64,000 nt of DNA from CAVVDY01 sp963815775 (GTDB lineage Bacteria > Acidobacteriota > Terriglobia > Terriglobales > Acidobacteriaceae). A program made the translations under genes and the position numbers. A model generated the notes under the pieces. It ran no database searches. It saw only the letters and a list, made by a program, of their open reading frames with translations, and was not told the origin of the DNA. Location of the stretch: assembly GCA_963815775.1 (NCBI GenBank), contig CAWFIB010000005.1, positions 62,001 to 126,000 of the forward strand, written 5' to 3'. Positions 33,905 to 45,500 of the stretch are shown in pieces (within the stretch, counting starts at the first letter, position 1; every line of letters begins with the position of its first letter).

Positions 33905-34774
33905 GTGTTAAGTGATTTCGAAACTCGTTTGGCTGACGTGATGGGATCGCGGCTTGCGGCTCCTATGGCCGGAGCGGTGGACGTAAGTCCCGGCCGGGAC
34001 GCCTCGCGTCTGGTGTTGGGCATCACCAGCGTGCAACGTCTGGACGACGATCTGCTCAGCCTGCGGCCCGAGCTTGTGCCCGGTGATGTTGCCCCCCGCC
34101 GCGTACTGAAGCTGCGCTGCACCATCGAGCTGGACGCCAAGCTGCCTAACGGGGGCAGCCGCGCCGATCAGATGCAAGCCATCGATGGCGCTCTCTATCT
34201 GCTTGAGGACAGCAGCATGCGCAATGGCTCGGCACTGCTTCCCGGCGATAACACCGATCCCGGATTCCTCATTCGCAGCATCACGGTTACAGGTGGCATT
34301 CCGCCGCAGTCCATCACGCTAGACGCTGACGGCTTCTTCTGGCCAAAGGGAACGCCCGGGCAATCGGGGCCGGCGATCCAGCAGGCGCGCATTCGCAGCG
34401 CGCTGCAGCCGCTGCTGCTCGATCCCCAACCCGCCGCACTGGCTGCGGGAGGGCCGGCGACGGACTTCACTATCAGCTTTGGCACATCGGGAACAACTAC
34501 CCTCACAGCCGACGGCATCCAGAATTCCGCCTACGGATCGCTGGTGGTTTCGGTGGTGGACGCGGGTGGCCGGCCAGGGCAGGGGACACTCGCCGGCGGG
34601 TCGGCGGGGCCCGGAGGCGCGCGCGTCTACGCCGTAAGCGATGGTTCGGCGGCGCTCAGTTACACGCCACCCGCGCAAGCGGCGACCGAGTTTCTGGTCG
34701 TTAAGCTGGACGACAGCATCGGCGGGCCCGGCATTGAATTGGGACGCTTCCCCTTGCGCACACGGAGTTCATGA
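33905..34774 (+). CDS. Unknown injection-system protein
   Basis: 289 residues, GTG start. Not recognised. The N-terminal half holds FETRLADVMGSRLAAPMAGA and VLGITSVQRLDDDLLSLRPE, then DVAPRRVLKLRCTIELDAKL; the C-terminal part is Gly/Ala/Ser-rich and strand-forming (GGPATDFTISFGTSGTTTLT, SAALSYTPPAQAATEFLVVK), like Ig-type or fibre domains. It lies between the coiled-coil fibre gene and a frame-disrupted beta-rich gene, separated from the latter by 1 bp. A structural accessory protein is the best guess. Confidence 0.5.
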   Translation: MLSDFETRLADVMGSRLAAPMAGAVDVSPGRDASRLVLGITSVQRLDDDLLSLRPELVPGDVAPRRVLKLRCTIELDAKLPNGGSRADQMQAIDGALYLLEDSSMRNGSALLPGDNTDPGFLIRSITVTGGIPPQSITLDADGFFWPKGTPGQSGPAIQQARIRSALQPLLLDPQPAALAAGGPATDFTISFGTSGTTTLTADGIQNSAYGSLVVSVVDAGGRPGQGTLAGGSAGPGGARVYAVSDGSAALSYTPPAQAATEFLVVKLDDSIGGPGIELGRFPLRTRSS

Positions 34775-34775
34775 C

Positions 34776-36300
34776 ATGCAGGCGCGGCGCAATGATCTGG
34801 AACAAATCGGAGCGATGGAGAAGGGCCGGGCTGTGTACCTGGCGCCGGTTGACATCTCCTCGCCCGGCCACGACATTGCCGTGAATTGGGCGCCTGCATT
34901 AGGTGCAAGCAAGGCGGAGGTCACGCAAGCCCTGGCCACGATCTCGCCGGCAAGTGTTATCGAAACGCAGACGGATGTTCCAATCGACTGCGAGGGGCAA
35001 TGGCTGGGTCATCAATATTCCCAAGGGCAAACGTTTGAGCTCGCTCACTCTGCACGGGTTCAAGGAATCTGGCCAGGACGAGATTGTTTCCTCCGTGCCC
35101 GGCGGCAGGCGCATCGCTTTGGAGTTTCCTTCGCAGCAGGGCGGAGGATATGATCCGCCGCGCTTCGCAGTGCCTGCGATCGGAGCAGGCGAGAATGTTC
35201 GCGCCCTGCTCAGTGGGGCAAATTTTTCTAACCGCGTCCTGCGGCTTACCAGCGCGGTGAGCGCTAAGAGCGTTCTTGTGTCGCTGGTGGACGGCGACAA
35301 TCCCACCCAGTTCACAACCCACGCCACACAGATTTCCTCCGTCGATCTCACCACCGAGACACCCGCCAACAATGCCAAACTTGTGGGACCGGGTAGTACC
35401 ACAGTGTGGCAGTCAGCTGCATTCGATCCTGATGGGCCCGATGCCACCGTCGACTTACGAGCACCGCTGGAGGCTGCGCTCAATCAGCTGCTCGCCAGCG
35501 AGCAGGCTCCCCAATCCAAGTTCACGCTGACCGCCGACTCTCCGGCGCAGGTCTATTTCTCCATCGCGGGGCCCAGTGGCGCATTGCTGCGCAGCGAGAA
35601 GGGCGTCATCAGCACTTCTGTCGAAGGCGATCCAGCGCAACTTCAACTCTCCGGGCCGCTGGCCGACGAGGTTCCGGCCAGCGTAACGGCCGACGTGACG
35701 GTGAAGTACGAAGGTATTCGCATCCTGGAGAACGCTTCCGACGATTTGCCTGCTCCCGCCGACGCGATTACGGGAACCATCGTTGGCGCGGACGGTGCTG
35801 TACGGAGCCTGCCGCCGCAGGCCTTGGATCAGCAAAAGCCCGCGAAGGTCGGCATCTATGGCCGTGCGCCTGAGGACTGCGAGCTTTCCATCGAGTTCGT
35901 GCGCATGGTCGGCACCGCCACCGCAGAAACTTTGGCTGCTCCGGCCGTCCTGCAACTCAAGAAGAGTGACACTGTTGCCGGCCACTGGGCCGACGTGCCC
36001 AAAGCCACGCAGATCAGTGGTGCAGCAGCCGTGCGCCTGCGCGCCAACAAAGGACGCTTCTTCTGGGTCGATCACACCACCGGGCAAGGTATCGTGCGCA
36101 TCGCGATTCTCGATCCCGATCCCGGCGGACGCGCCCTGTTGCTCAACGGCAAGCATCTGCTGGATGTGTCCGCGAATTCCGTAGACCAGAAGGCGTTCAG
36201 CTTTCCTGCGAGCAGCTTCCGCCGTACGGCGCCGGTGTTCAGCTCGAATCTCTTTCTGGTCGTTCAGTGTGCCGACCTGACGCTGAGGTATGCGCGATGA
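34776..36300 (+). pseudogene. Beta-rich injection-system protein, interrupted by a single-base frameshift
   Basis: The start at 34776 reads MQARRNDLEQIGAMEKGRAV and remains convincing up to TQTDVPIDCEG; the frame then runs into an unrelated tail and stops at 35153. The next frame continues naturally with NGWVINIPKGKRLSSLTLHG to the stop at 36300. Removing one G from the GGGG run at 34994-34997 joins the two into a 507-residue protein (…DVPIDCEGNGWVIN…). The product is unknown; it is strand-rich with repeats of about 100 residues (SSVDLTTETPANNAKLVGPG, TADVTVKYEGIRILENASDD). The open frame beginning at 34903 that covers the second half has an arginine-rich out-of-frame start and is not a true N-terminus. 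Whether the lesion is biological or a sequencing error cannot be decided here. Confidence 0.65.
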
Positions 36301-39300
36301 GCCTGCTCGATGATCTGCACGGCCTCGACGTCTCCGGCGTCGTCAACGCGCGCGGTTCAATCACCTCGGCGGTGAACGCCCCCGGCCTTCAGTCGATGTT
36401 ATCGTCGGGGCCCGCGTCCAGCGTGCTCGGCAGTCTCGGATCCAGTCTCGATATCCTGAAGAACTCCTTCGGCAGCCCTGACGCGCTGCTCAAGCCGGTG
36501 AGCGATGTTGTCTCGGGACTGGGCATCCACTTTGATCCGTCGCACCTTCCCATCGGCGATCTGGGGAATGCGGTGGGACAGGGAATGCAGTTCGTGACCC
36601 AGATCATGGCGTCGGTGAACGGCAATCCTGCCGACTTCGGAAAAATCTTCGGCACCGCTATCGGCGACGCAGTGCAGGTCGCGGGTAAGAGCGGCGGATT
36701 CCTCGGCAACATCTTCGGGCAACAGGCCGGTTCCTTCAACGAGCTCGAGCGCATGTCCAGCGGCAGCTCGCAAAGCCTCACCGAGCTTGCCGAGTTGGCG
36801 ATCGGAGTCATTCTCCCCATCCCCACAGCGCAGCTTAAGGCGGCTCGCAGCGGCATAAGCCTGGTCGCAACCGGGGCCGCTAGTTTGCAAATGCCTGGCG
36901 ACCGCGCTTCCGGACTCGTGGCTGCTCTGGATGCGGTCACCGCAGCGGCGCAAAGTGGCGATGACGCTGCATTGCAGCTCGCCATCAGCAATTTGTCGTC
37001 GGTGCGCACCCACATGCTGGGGGTGTTGCGCGACGATCTTAGTTTCGCCTCACGGCAACTATCACAGCTCCGCGTTGGCGCCATCCTTCAGCCTGTGGCG
37101 CAGTTTGGTGCAACCGTGCGCCATGGTGAAGAGGGCGTGATCGAGTTTCTCGCAGGCTTGCGAAATGTGTTGGCGGACGTGAAGGACCACATCGATCATT
37201 TTGATGCCGCTGCCGTCCGTGAGTTCATGAACTCGGCCCTTGCCACTGTGGAATCCAAGGCGAGCGACGCCATCGACAAGCCGGTGGACGACGCCGTCGA
37301 GAAAGCGAAGGAGTTTGTACGGAATATCTTCCGCCAGATCCCCATTCGCCAGTTGCGAAACGAGCTGACCGGATTCCTTCTGGGCGCAGCGGCGGCCATC
37401 CAGAACGCGCACCTCGACGGCCCGGCCAACACCGTGCGCAGCACATTGGATAGCATCAGTAACGCGCTCGACGGCGGCGCGCTCACGGCCGATATTCAGA
37501 AGGCGCTTCAGGAAGTCAGTCAGACCATCGACAAGGTCATCCAGCCAATCGTCGACGCACTGGGCACCATCGCCAACGAGGTCGACCAGCTTGCCTCCGG
37601 AGCGCAGGCCATCCTGGGACGTGTCACGGCGGCGCTGGAGCAGTTTCAGCAGGCCATCAATCAAATAAGCACCGCCATCGACGGGCTGGGCATCGAGCAG
37701 GCCGAGCAGCAGATTGTGCAGGCCCTCGACAACCTGCGCCAGCAGGTGCAGCAACTGCTCTCCAACGTGCCACTGCCGGAGCCGCTGAAACCGCAGGTCG
37801 AACAGCTCACGTCGCTGCTGGAAGGTATCGACTTCGACCAGATGCTGAAGCCGGTGCGCGATGCCGTCGCCGAGTTGAAGATTCCCGATGACGTGTCGGG
37901 CACTGTCACGGACGGGCTGGCGCAGGCCAAGAACGTCATCGAGAACCTCATCCCGCAGCAGCTTATCGATTCCATTCAGCAGGAAGTCGATCAGGTATTG
38001 CAGACGCTCAAAGGTTTCAACCCAGCATCGCTGCTGCCGGATGTTTCGCAATACCTGAACGAAGCGGCTGACCACATCGAGCAGCTTGATCCCCGGCCGC
38101 TGGCGGAGCAAATACGCGGGCCATTTCAGGCTGTGCTCGATGCCATCGACAAGGTGAATCCCTACACCTTGCTGCAGCCGGTGATCGACGTGTATGACAA
38201 GGCGTTCTCGGCGATTCCAACGCCCAACAGCCAGAGCATCGTCACCAGCCTCACCAGCACCGCCAACCTCGGCGGTAGCCAGGTGACGGGCGCGCTCGGA
38301 GCATCGCCTGCGCAGGGCGCGGCAGGAGGTGGTAGCGATTCCTCTGCCGGCGGCGCAGGCGGAGGTGCGTCCGGTGGCGGAGCCGCTGGAGGCGGCGCCC
38401 AGCCGGCATCAGGCAGCGGGTCCGATGTGCCTACCCCATTGTCAGACATCCACCTCGGTGACGCGATTCGCTTGCTGGGGATCATTCCTGCCAAGCTGCG
38501 CGATACCTTGATGGCGCTTGATGCAGGGCCAGTGGGTGATGTGCTCCACGAAATCGACAGCTTGTGTGCCGGGTTGGCGCGGCAGATTCGTGCCCTGCAG
38601 GCTGCATTGTATGAAGCGGCCACCCGGCTGGAGACTGGTTTCGACGCCCAGTTGCTTCCATTGGGGCCTGCATCCCTGCGAGCACATCTGGCAATCCAGG
38701 CGAAGTTCGGCGGCCATGCTTCGCTCCAGGTTTCTCTCGAGGCGGTCACGCTTGCCAGTCCCGGTTCCATGCGCCGCGAGTTGAAAGATGCACTCGACGC
38801 CATGCGCGGGCTGGCCCATGAAACCGCCGCGCAGGCAGGAGGCAGCAATGGCGCCGCGCTCGACCGGCTGGCGACCGCGCTGGAATTTTCTCCGCTGGCC
38901 CAATTGACCAGCAACCTCGAGCAGTTTCTCGACGCCCTCAACCCGGAGCCGATTGCGCAGGAGTTCGACGCACTGCTCGATAGTATGATCGCGCTCATCC
39001 CCAAGCTGGCCGACGAGTTGGCCGACGATATGGAAGCGGCCGTGAATCGCATGCGCGCCATGATCAACCATTTCAATCCCGGCTCGCAGGCGCAGAAATT
39101 TCTGGTAATCCTCGACGTGCTGCGCGAGGAGCTGAACATCCTGAATCCGCGCCGCCTGGCGGGAGAATTGGCGGAACTGCACGGAGTGATTCGGGGGGTT
39201 GTCGCGGCCTACGATCCACGCGTCTTTGCCGACGAACTCTTCAAAGTGATCAGCTCGCTGGCGCAGCAAATACGCGCACTGAATCCGCAGCAGTTGCTGG

Positions 39301-39581
39301 GCAACCTCGATTTCCTGAAGCCGATCGTCGACAAGATCGAGCAGGCGAATCCGGCGACGCGCCTGGCCAGTGTCGGCCAGTCTCTCACCGAGCTGGGCGA
39401 AAGGCTGGGCAACATCAAGCTCGACGACCTGATTTCCGCGGTCAACCAACTGGGTCCCAAGCTGGAGGCAGCGTTCGAACACATGCTTGAGGCGGTGAAG
39501 CAGGAGATTGTGGCCCTGCTCGAGTCGCTGCGCTATGCGACCGGCAGCGCCTCGGCATCGGCCAGCGTGAGTGTGGGGTAG
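36297..39581 (+). CDS. Giant helical protein with 23-residue repeats (injection-system locus)
   Basis: 1094 residues from the ATG at 36297, which overlaps the previous stop (ATGA). Almost entirely helical, no family recognised. A glycine/serine/alanine linker (GGGSDSSAGGAGGGASGGGA, residues about 680-720) splits it into two halves. In both halves N/D-P dipeptides mark repeats: residues 575, 598 and 621, and again 927, 950, 973, 996 and 1018, a period of 22-23 (FNPASLLPDVSQYL, LDPRPLAEQIRGPF, LNPRRLAGELAELH). A tape-measure-like or lumen-filling role is possible because no other tape measure is visible, but its location late in the operon would be unusual. The serine/alanine tail SASASASVSVG ends it. 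Confidence 0.6.
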   Translation: MSLLDDLHGLDVSGVVNARGSITSAVNAPGLQSMLSSGPASSVLGSLGSSLDILKNSFGSPDALLKPVSDVVSGLGIHFDPSHLPIGDLGNAVGQGMQFVTQIMASVNGNPADFGKIFGTAIGDAVQVAGKSGGFLGNIFGQQAGSFNELERMSSGSSQSLTELAELAIGVILPIPTAQLKAARSGISLVATGAASLQMPGDRASGLVAALDAVTAAAQSGDDAALQLAISNLSSVRTHMLGVLRDDLSFASRQLSQLRVGAILQPVAQFGATVRHGEEGVIEFLAGLRNVLADVKDHIDHFDAAAVREFMNSALATVESKASDAIDKPVDDAVEKAKEFVRNIFRQIPIRQLRNELTGFLLGAAAAIQNAHLDGPANTVRSTLDSISNALDGGALTADIQKALQEVSQTIDKVIQPIVDALGTIANEVDQLASGAQAILGRVTAALEQFQQAINQISTAIDGLGIEQAEQQIVQALDNLRQQVQQLLSNVPLPEPLKPQVEQLTSLLEGIDFDQMLKPVRDAVAELKIPDDVSGTVTDGLAQAKNVIENLIPQQLIDSIQQEVDQVLQTLKGFNPASLLPDVSQYLNEAADHIEQLDPRPLAEQIRGPFQAVLDAIDKVNPYTLLQPVIDVYDKAFSAIPTPNSQSIVTSLTSTANLGGSQVTGALGASPAQGAAGGGSDSSAGGAGGGASGGGAAGGGAQPASGSGSDVPTPLSDIHLGDAIRLLGIIPAKLRDTLMALDAGPVGDVLHEIDSLCAGLARQIRALQAALYEAATRLETGFDAQLLPLGPASLRAHLAIQAKFGGHASLQVSLEAVTLASPGSMRRELKDALDAMRGLAHETAAQAGGSNGAALDRLATALEFSPLAQLTSNLEQFLDALNPEPIAQEFDALLDSMIALIPKLADELADDMEAAVNRMRAMINHFNPGSQAQKFLVILDVLREELNILNPRRLAGELAELHGVIRGVVAAYDPRVFADELFKVISSLAQQIRALNPQQLLGNLDFLKPIVDKIEQANPATRLASVGQSLTELGERLGNIKLDDLISAVNQLGPKLEAAFEHMLEAVKQEIVALLESLRYATGSASASASVSVG

Positions 39582-39586
39582 GGGCG

Positions 39587-42500
39587 ATGGAGCCGCAACA
39601 GAACATGACCTTCGACATTCCAGGTACCGGCATACCACTGCAGATCGAGAGAACCGCCGAAGGCCGCCTGTTGCGCCTGTCCGCCGCAGGCCGCATCTAC
39701 CTGGATGCTCCCCAACCCGGACGTCTCCGCTTTGATAGTGGCTTTGTCGACATGCAACAGATCGAGCTTCCCGGCGGCATGTTGCGCCACGTGAAGTCGC
39801 AGGAACGTTTCTGGACAGAATCGTATCGCTGGGACCAGAAGGGGCTGCTTGTCGAAGTCGACGGCGTCGAGATGGGGTACGACAATGAGGGACGTATTGT
39901 CTCCTGCCGAGGCCCGGAAGGATGCTGGGATTACGCCTATTCGGACGCCCAGCTCAGCGTCATCAATACTCCACACGAGTTGCGCCGCATCACGCGCGAC
40001 GATACCGGCCGCCCGGTCGAATATTCAACCTGCGGCACCGGCATTCCGGTACAGTACGACAATGTGGGACGGCGAAAGGCCTCCCGTGCCACGCCCTCTA
40101 ATTGGCACATCGATGATTGGGGACGTTTGTGGACGGTGACGAACGGCCATGGCCAGGTGATCGTCACCTATTTATGGGAGGGGCATCACTGTCTTGCCGC
40201 GATCGCCGGCAATCCAGGAGAGCCATTGTCGGCGGTGTATTCGCTTGATCCTACGGGCACGCCAGTGCGTGTTATCACGCGCGACGGAATCCAACGCGTT
40301 CCACGGGACGCGTTCGGTGAGGGTCTGCTCCGGCTTGCCGGGACCCCTGCACTCTTCGGCGGAGCGGTATTGGATGGCTTGGTCCATCTCCCGTACCGCC
40401 GCCTCGATCCCGTGACCGGCTCCTTTGATTCACCCGACCCGTTCGATGGCGAACAGCAGGACCCGCGCCGCGCATGTGGATGGAATGGCCCGCTTCGCAT
40501 TGAACTGCCTGCTTCGGGGCCGTACACCGTCTGCCGCAACAATCCCGTGTCTCTCGCCGATCCCACTGGCGCCATCTCGGACCTGTGGTGGGCGATTCCC
40601 AGCGCGTTGAGCTGGTCCATGCAAAACACCATCGCCAGCCTTATGGGGATGTGGTTCGGGCTGGATTTCTCTCCCATCGGCATGATCGCCGACGCAGCTG
40701 TGAAGCGCAGTCCCTTCGATCTGGAGTGGGTGACCGCCACAAACTTCGACATGTTTGCCCTGAGGACCGATGGCTGGACGGCCAAGGCCTTCAATGAGCC
40801 GAATGCCTTCACCTATCAGTTCTTCATGAGTCAGGAGGGCCCACCGTATCGCACCCTCGCCGATGCGCGTTTGTTCATTCCCGACAATCCGTTCAGTCCC
40901 ACATTGTATGGGTCGCTGTTGCTATTCAAGCCGGCAAATTCAGGGGCTTTTGTCACTCGCGGACAGCGGCTGACGCCAAACGGCACCCCGAACTTCAACG
41001 GCGTTACCCTTCCGGACTGGTCGCGATGTGGCGGCACGGCGGAACCTGCCTTTCCCGGATCGAGGCTCCCGGTCTTTCCTGCGGGTGGCATTCACTTCGA
41101 CACCATTCAAGCTGGAGTGACCCAGCAGGGTTGTGATATCACCGAGATCGTACCCGGCGGCATCACCTTGTTTGGAGCTCTGAGCACAACGTCGGTCCTG
41201 ACGGCCCCCGGCACCGGCCATGGTTTCAGCGTCAACGACAATGTCTTGCTGACCGACTCCGCCAATGTGGTAGAGATCGTTCACCTGCTGAGCATCCACG
41301 ACTCGGGCGCAATCACGACCCTCACCATCGACTCATCCGGCTCGCGGCTCACAACTCCTCCGATCACGCTTAATGGTCTAAGCGGCCAGATTGGCAGTGA
41401 GTCGCTGACGCCGGTCGCCGGCAGCCCCACTCTGTTAAGCGTCACGGGAAGTTCCAACGACTACCACCCCGGCAGCACAGTTATCCGCCTCAGCCGCGGC
41501 AACACAGTGGCAGGCTTTGGAAAGGTCACCAGCCTCGAAGCCAAGCTGAACCTGAATGCAGCACTCCCAGCATCCCTGGGTAGCAGTCTGAGCGTGCGCC
41601 CGGCCACCGCGCCTGGCGACTTCGATGCCAAGATCCAATCGGGAACTACCTTCCAGGTGATCAACGGCACCATCCCGAGCGCGGGGTCGGGATTAACCGT
41701 TGGTCCGGCGGCAACAGCAATTCCCGCCGTCGTGGCCAATGTCGCTGCTGATGTGGTCACAGTCGACACCGACATCTCTTCTCTCGGAGGCGCAGGCACC
41801 GCCACGAAGTGGCGTCCTCTGGCGCCGAGCGCATCGGTTGGTACGCGTTCTGCCGCGCCCGAAGCCGGTCCGGTCCTGACCTACACGCCGAACGTAGCCG
41901 GCACGGCTCCTACCACACCGTTCGTGCAGGTAGATGGAGTCGGCTCAGCAGTGCGCCGCATCCTCTCCGTCGATCATGACGCGATCGTGTTGGGCCAGTC
42001 GCTGCCCGACAATCTCGCCACACCTTATACTGTCGATCGGTTTACGATTGCTGCGCTCACCGTGGCGGACGTTACTGTGGGAGCCGCGCAAAGCCTGGGC
42101 GTAAACGCTCCACCGCCGGCGGGTGTGCGCGCGTTCGAGGTAATTCAGTACAACACGCCAACCATCACTGCGGGAACCGCTATCCTCAGCAGCATCGCGG
42201 TAGCCGGAACGACCGCGACCACCACCATCGATCCGACGAAGGCCGCGCCTACCTTGCAAGCATCGCAGGTTGTCATTGTTACCCCCGCATCAGGACCGAT
42301 ACAGGCGGCAACCGTGCGCCAACTGCGCCTCACGGTGACAATCGATCGCAATCTCACCCTCTCTGCCACTGGGTTACAAGCCGCCGGGCTAAGCGCAGAC
42401 CCGATCGTCTACGCTGCCGTGCGGCGGGACGACCGCAAGCTCCGCGTGCAGCCGGTCATCGCTACAGTACCCGGTTCGCGCATCGACATGCCGCGCTTCA

Positions 42501-45500
42501 AAGTCGGCGAACTGGTGCAGCTCAAGTTTTCCAGTGCCAGCGCAGGCGGCTCTCAGCAGCGGGTGGCAAGAATTGATGCAGTGTCGGGCTCGACCATCAC
42601 CTACTCCAGTGACGAGCAAATCGTACAAGCCGACGCGACGAGCATCACCGTCACTCGCCTGGATGTCGCTGATCCCGGAAACGGCTCATCACGGCTCGGC
42701 ATCGATGGTAAGAATATCGCCGCCAACCAGATTGAGTTCAGCGTATGGCGGCCCAGTGACTTTTTCGGCACGCCGCTGATGGCCATCATCGATGGCGCCA
42801 CAGTCGTCGCGGCGCAAGTTACTACCGCGTTGCAGCCGCTGAGCATCGAGTTGGCAGTGGGGACGATCGCCGGCCCGATCACTCTTTCCCAGCCGCCGAA
42901 TAGGACTGGCACCGGCATTTCCGCCCGCTTCGCCGCCGACGGGGCTACGCTCCAGTTCAACGACAGCCCTCTGGGCGCCGCCCCGGGCAACGGTTTTATC
43001 GTCGCGGTGCCGTACGTCGATGCGCCCGCAACCGGAACCGGCAAGCTCGACAACGGCACCGTGCGCGTGCCTAAAGATCACGAAAACCTCAGCCTGGAAT
43101 TGGACCGTTTGAGGTCGGTTACCGATCACGAGCTCACCCACACCTTGCAGGCGATTCGCCTCGGCCCACTCCTGCTCAGCTACATCCCTATTTTTGTCTT
43201 CGAGTGCCTGGCCGACTTCACCAGAGCCAATGGTCCCACAATGTCGGACTACGCCTCCGGCACGCTGGCGGGACAAGTCCTCTCCGGGTCGGGACTTGAG
43301 GCCAACGATGATGTGCAGGTCGCACAGAACGGCCGGGCAGCGGTCATTACTATCGGTGCGGCGAAGGACTCCGGTTTCCAGTTGAGCGACAAAGCGCGCC
43401 AGGCGCTGGTGGCAAAAAATATTCAGGATGGCGCGGTCATGGTCCGCCGCTCCCTCACCCCGGGCGTCCAATAACGCATTCAAGTGGATCAGCGCCATCG
43501 GGCAATTCTTCACCCTGGGCGCGCTCACCAACCTGGTAAACATCGTCGGCTGGATCGGGCTGATCAATTGGATCGTCCAGCTCATCGGAGGGCTCGCGAG
43601 TTCAAAGCCGCACGGCGTCACCGCGCAGTTGCAGTCCGATCAAAAGACGCTGACCCTCGAGGCCGGCGCCTCGATCACCGGGCTCACCATCACGAGTTCC
43701 GTCTCGGTCAAGGGCAACGCGCAGGGCGGAAATTCGCAAACCTTCATCCGTTCCGTCTCCAGCATCAATGCGCAAACGGTCGTCCTTCAGCAGGAAGTGC
43801 CGCTCACTGCAGGTGCGGTCGAGGTGACGCTCTATTCCTCGGCCTCCCCATTTGGCGGCGCCAGAGACTACTTCCCGGCGACGATTCCGGATACCAGCAA
43901 GCCTGCGGTGATGAAGCTGGGCGCGCCTTTGGCCAAACGTTGACTTTGGAGGTGCGCGACCGGATCGAGATTCGCACTCCCAGCGGAGTCAGTCACTCGA
44001 CTTGCGTAGCCGCAGTGAACGGCGATGAGGTCACTGTCGAGGAGGAGGCCCTGGTGCAGCCCGGTGGTCCCAACGAAGTCACCGTGGCGAAGATCGGCAC
44101 CGACGACGCTCACTGGCTGGAAGATACGGTTCTCAACACCGTGCGCATGGGATGGATGAATTACATCAACGATCCCTGGGCACAGATTACTCGCCATTTC
44201 GAACCATCCAGTCTGGGCGGACGAATCACAACATCTTCACTGCGTTATCTGTTCAGCACCCACTCGTGGAGCCCGCTGTTCGTCGGATACTTTTGGTTCG
44301 ACAATGCCCAGATATTTTCCTCAATATTCTCAGGCCACGGTCGCAAAGGGCATCTTTCTAACATGGAACAGGAGGCCTCGCATAACAGCGGTGACACTTA
44401 TTCGCCCATCGGTTCGTTGCACGCAAAGCCGACCGTCGTAGGCGATGTTGGCCGATACTGGCTCACGGAGAATGGCGGCAGCCGCTACGGGACCGGAGGC
44501 GGAAGCCCAGGCGGCACGCCAATGGACTTCATCAACTTCGGACAACAGGACGCCCCGGGCGTGAATTTTTTGCAGTCACCGGTGCTTTCGCAGGGAGCGG
44601 CCACGGGCCCAACCTTCTCCTCGCTTACCGCACTGCCGGCGAATTCGGTGCCGGAAGACCTCTATCAGGTCAATGCATCGGGGGTGTTCCAGTCGATTGG
44701 CCCGCGTGGCTGGATCCCCGTTTCTACGCGCCTGGAACGCAGCGTCGGCATACAGGTTGCCTTCACTCAACCCAACACCTACAAAGTCACGGCGCAGTCA
44801 GCGGCCAACGCCGTCTTCGGCAGCGACGTTCCCGACGCTGACGAAGCCCAAAAGGAAGGCGTTTCTGAGTTGACCTTTCAACTCGACATTGCCGACGTCA
44901 CGGTGACGGTCGCGACGCAGACCATCGCCGAAGGTAAGGCCGCGACACTCATCCCATTTCAACGCGCAGCCCTCTCGATCACGCCGAACACCAATCAGGT
45001 TTATCGGGCGACTCCTGCCGAGCCGGGCTTTGTGGTCGACTTCGTGGGCTCAGACCTGCAAGCGCACACCACGCTCGACACCGACGACGTGGACATCAGC
45101 CGCTTCCATAAATTCAATGCGGCGAGCAACTCGTTCGATTCGGGCATTACGCCGATGCATTTGCCCGAAGACCTCGACATTGCTGTCCGCCGCATACAAG
45201 TGACGGTGACGAATGTCCTGCAGCCTACGGTTGCCGTGGGTGCAAAGACTTTCAACGGCTTCCAGGCCACGCTGGATCAGACGGCCCCGGCAATCTCCTC
45301 AATACAGCCAGGCGGCACGGCATTTCTGCTGGTTCCATCGCAGATTGCGCCGCAAGCGTTCACCACTACGACCTCGCCTGCTTCGCCGTCGCCAATCGAT
45401 CCTCAATTCACGCCTCCGCCGAACATCCCTGCGGCTGTGCAGAGCTTCCTCGCCGATGGCGGCGCATTTCAGGCGACGTTTCCCGCCAACCAGCCTCCGG

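Noticed and set aside
38442..39638. 398-codon minus-strand open frame opposite the repeat protein
   Set aside because: Histidine/arginine-rich mirror of the helical repeat gene; the sense strand has regular repeats and proper coupling.
43440..43480. Programmed +1 frameshift in the giant gene
   Set aside because: No convincing slippery site with stimulatory pseudoknot or internal Shine-Dalgarno is visible, and a second, opposite shift is required 470 bp later. An indel is simpler, though not disproved.
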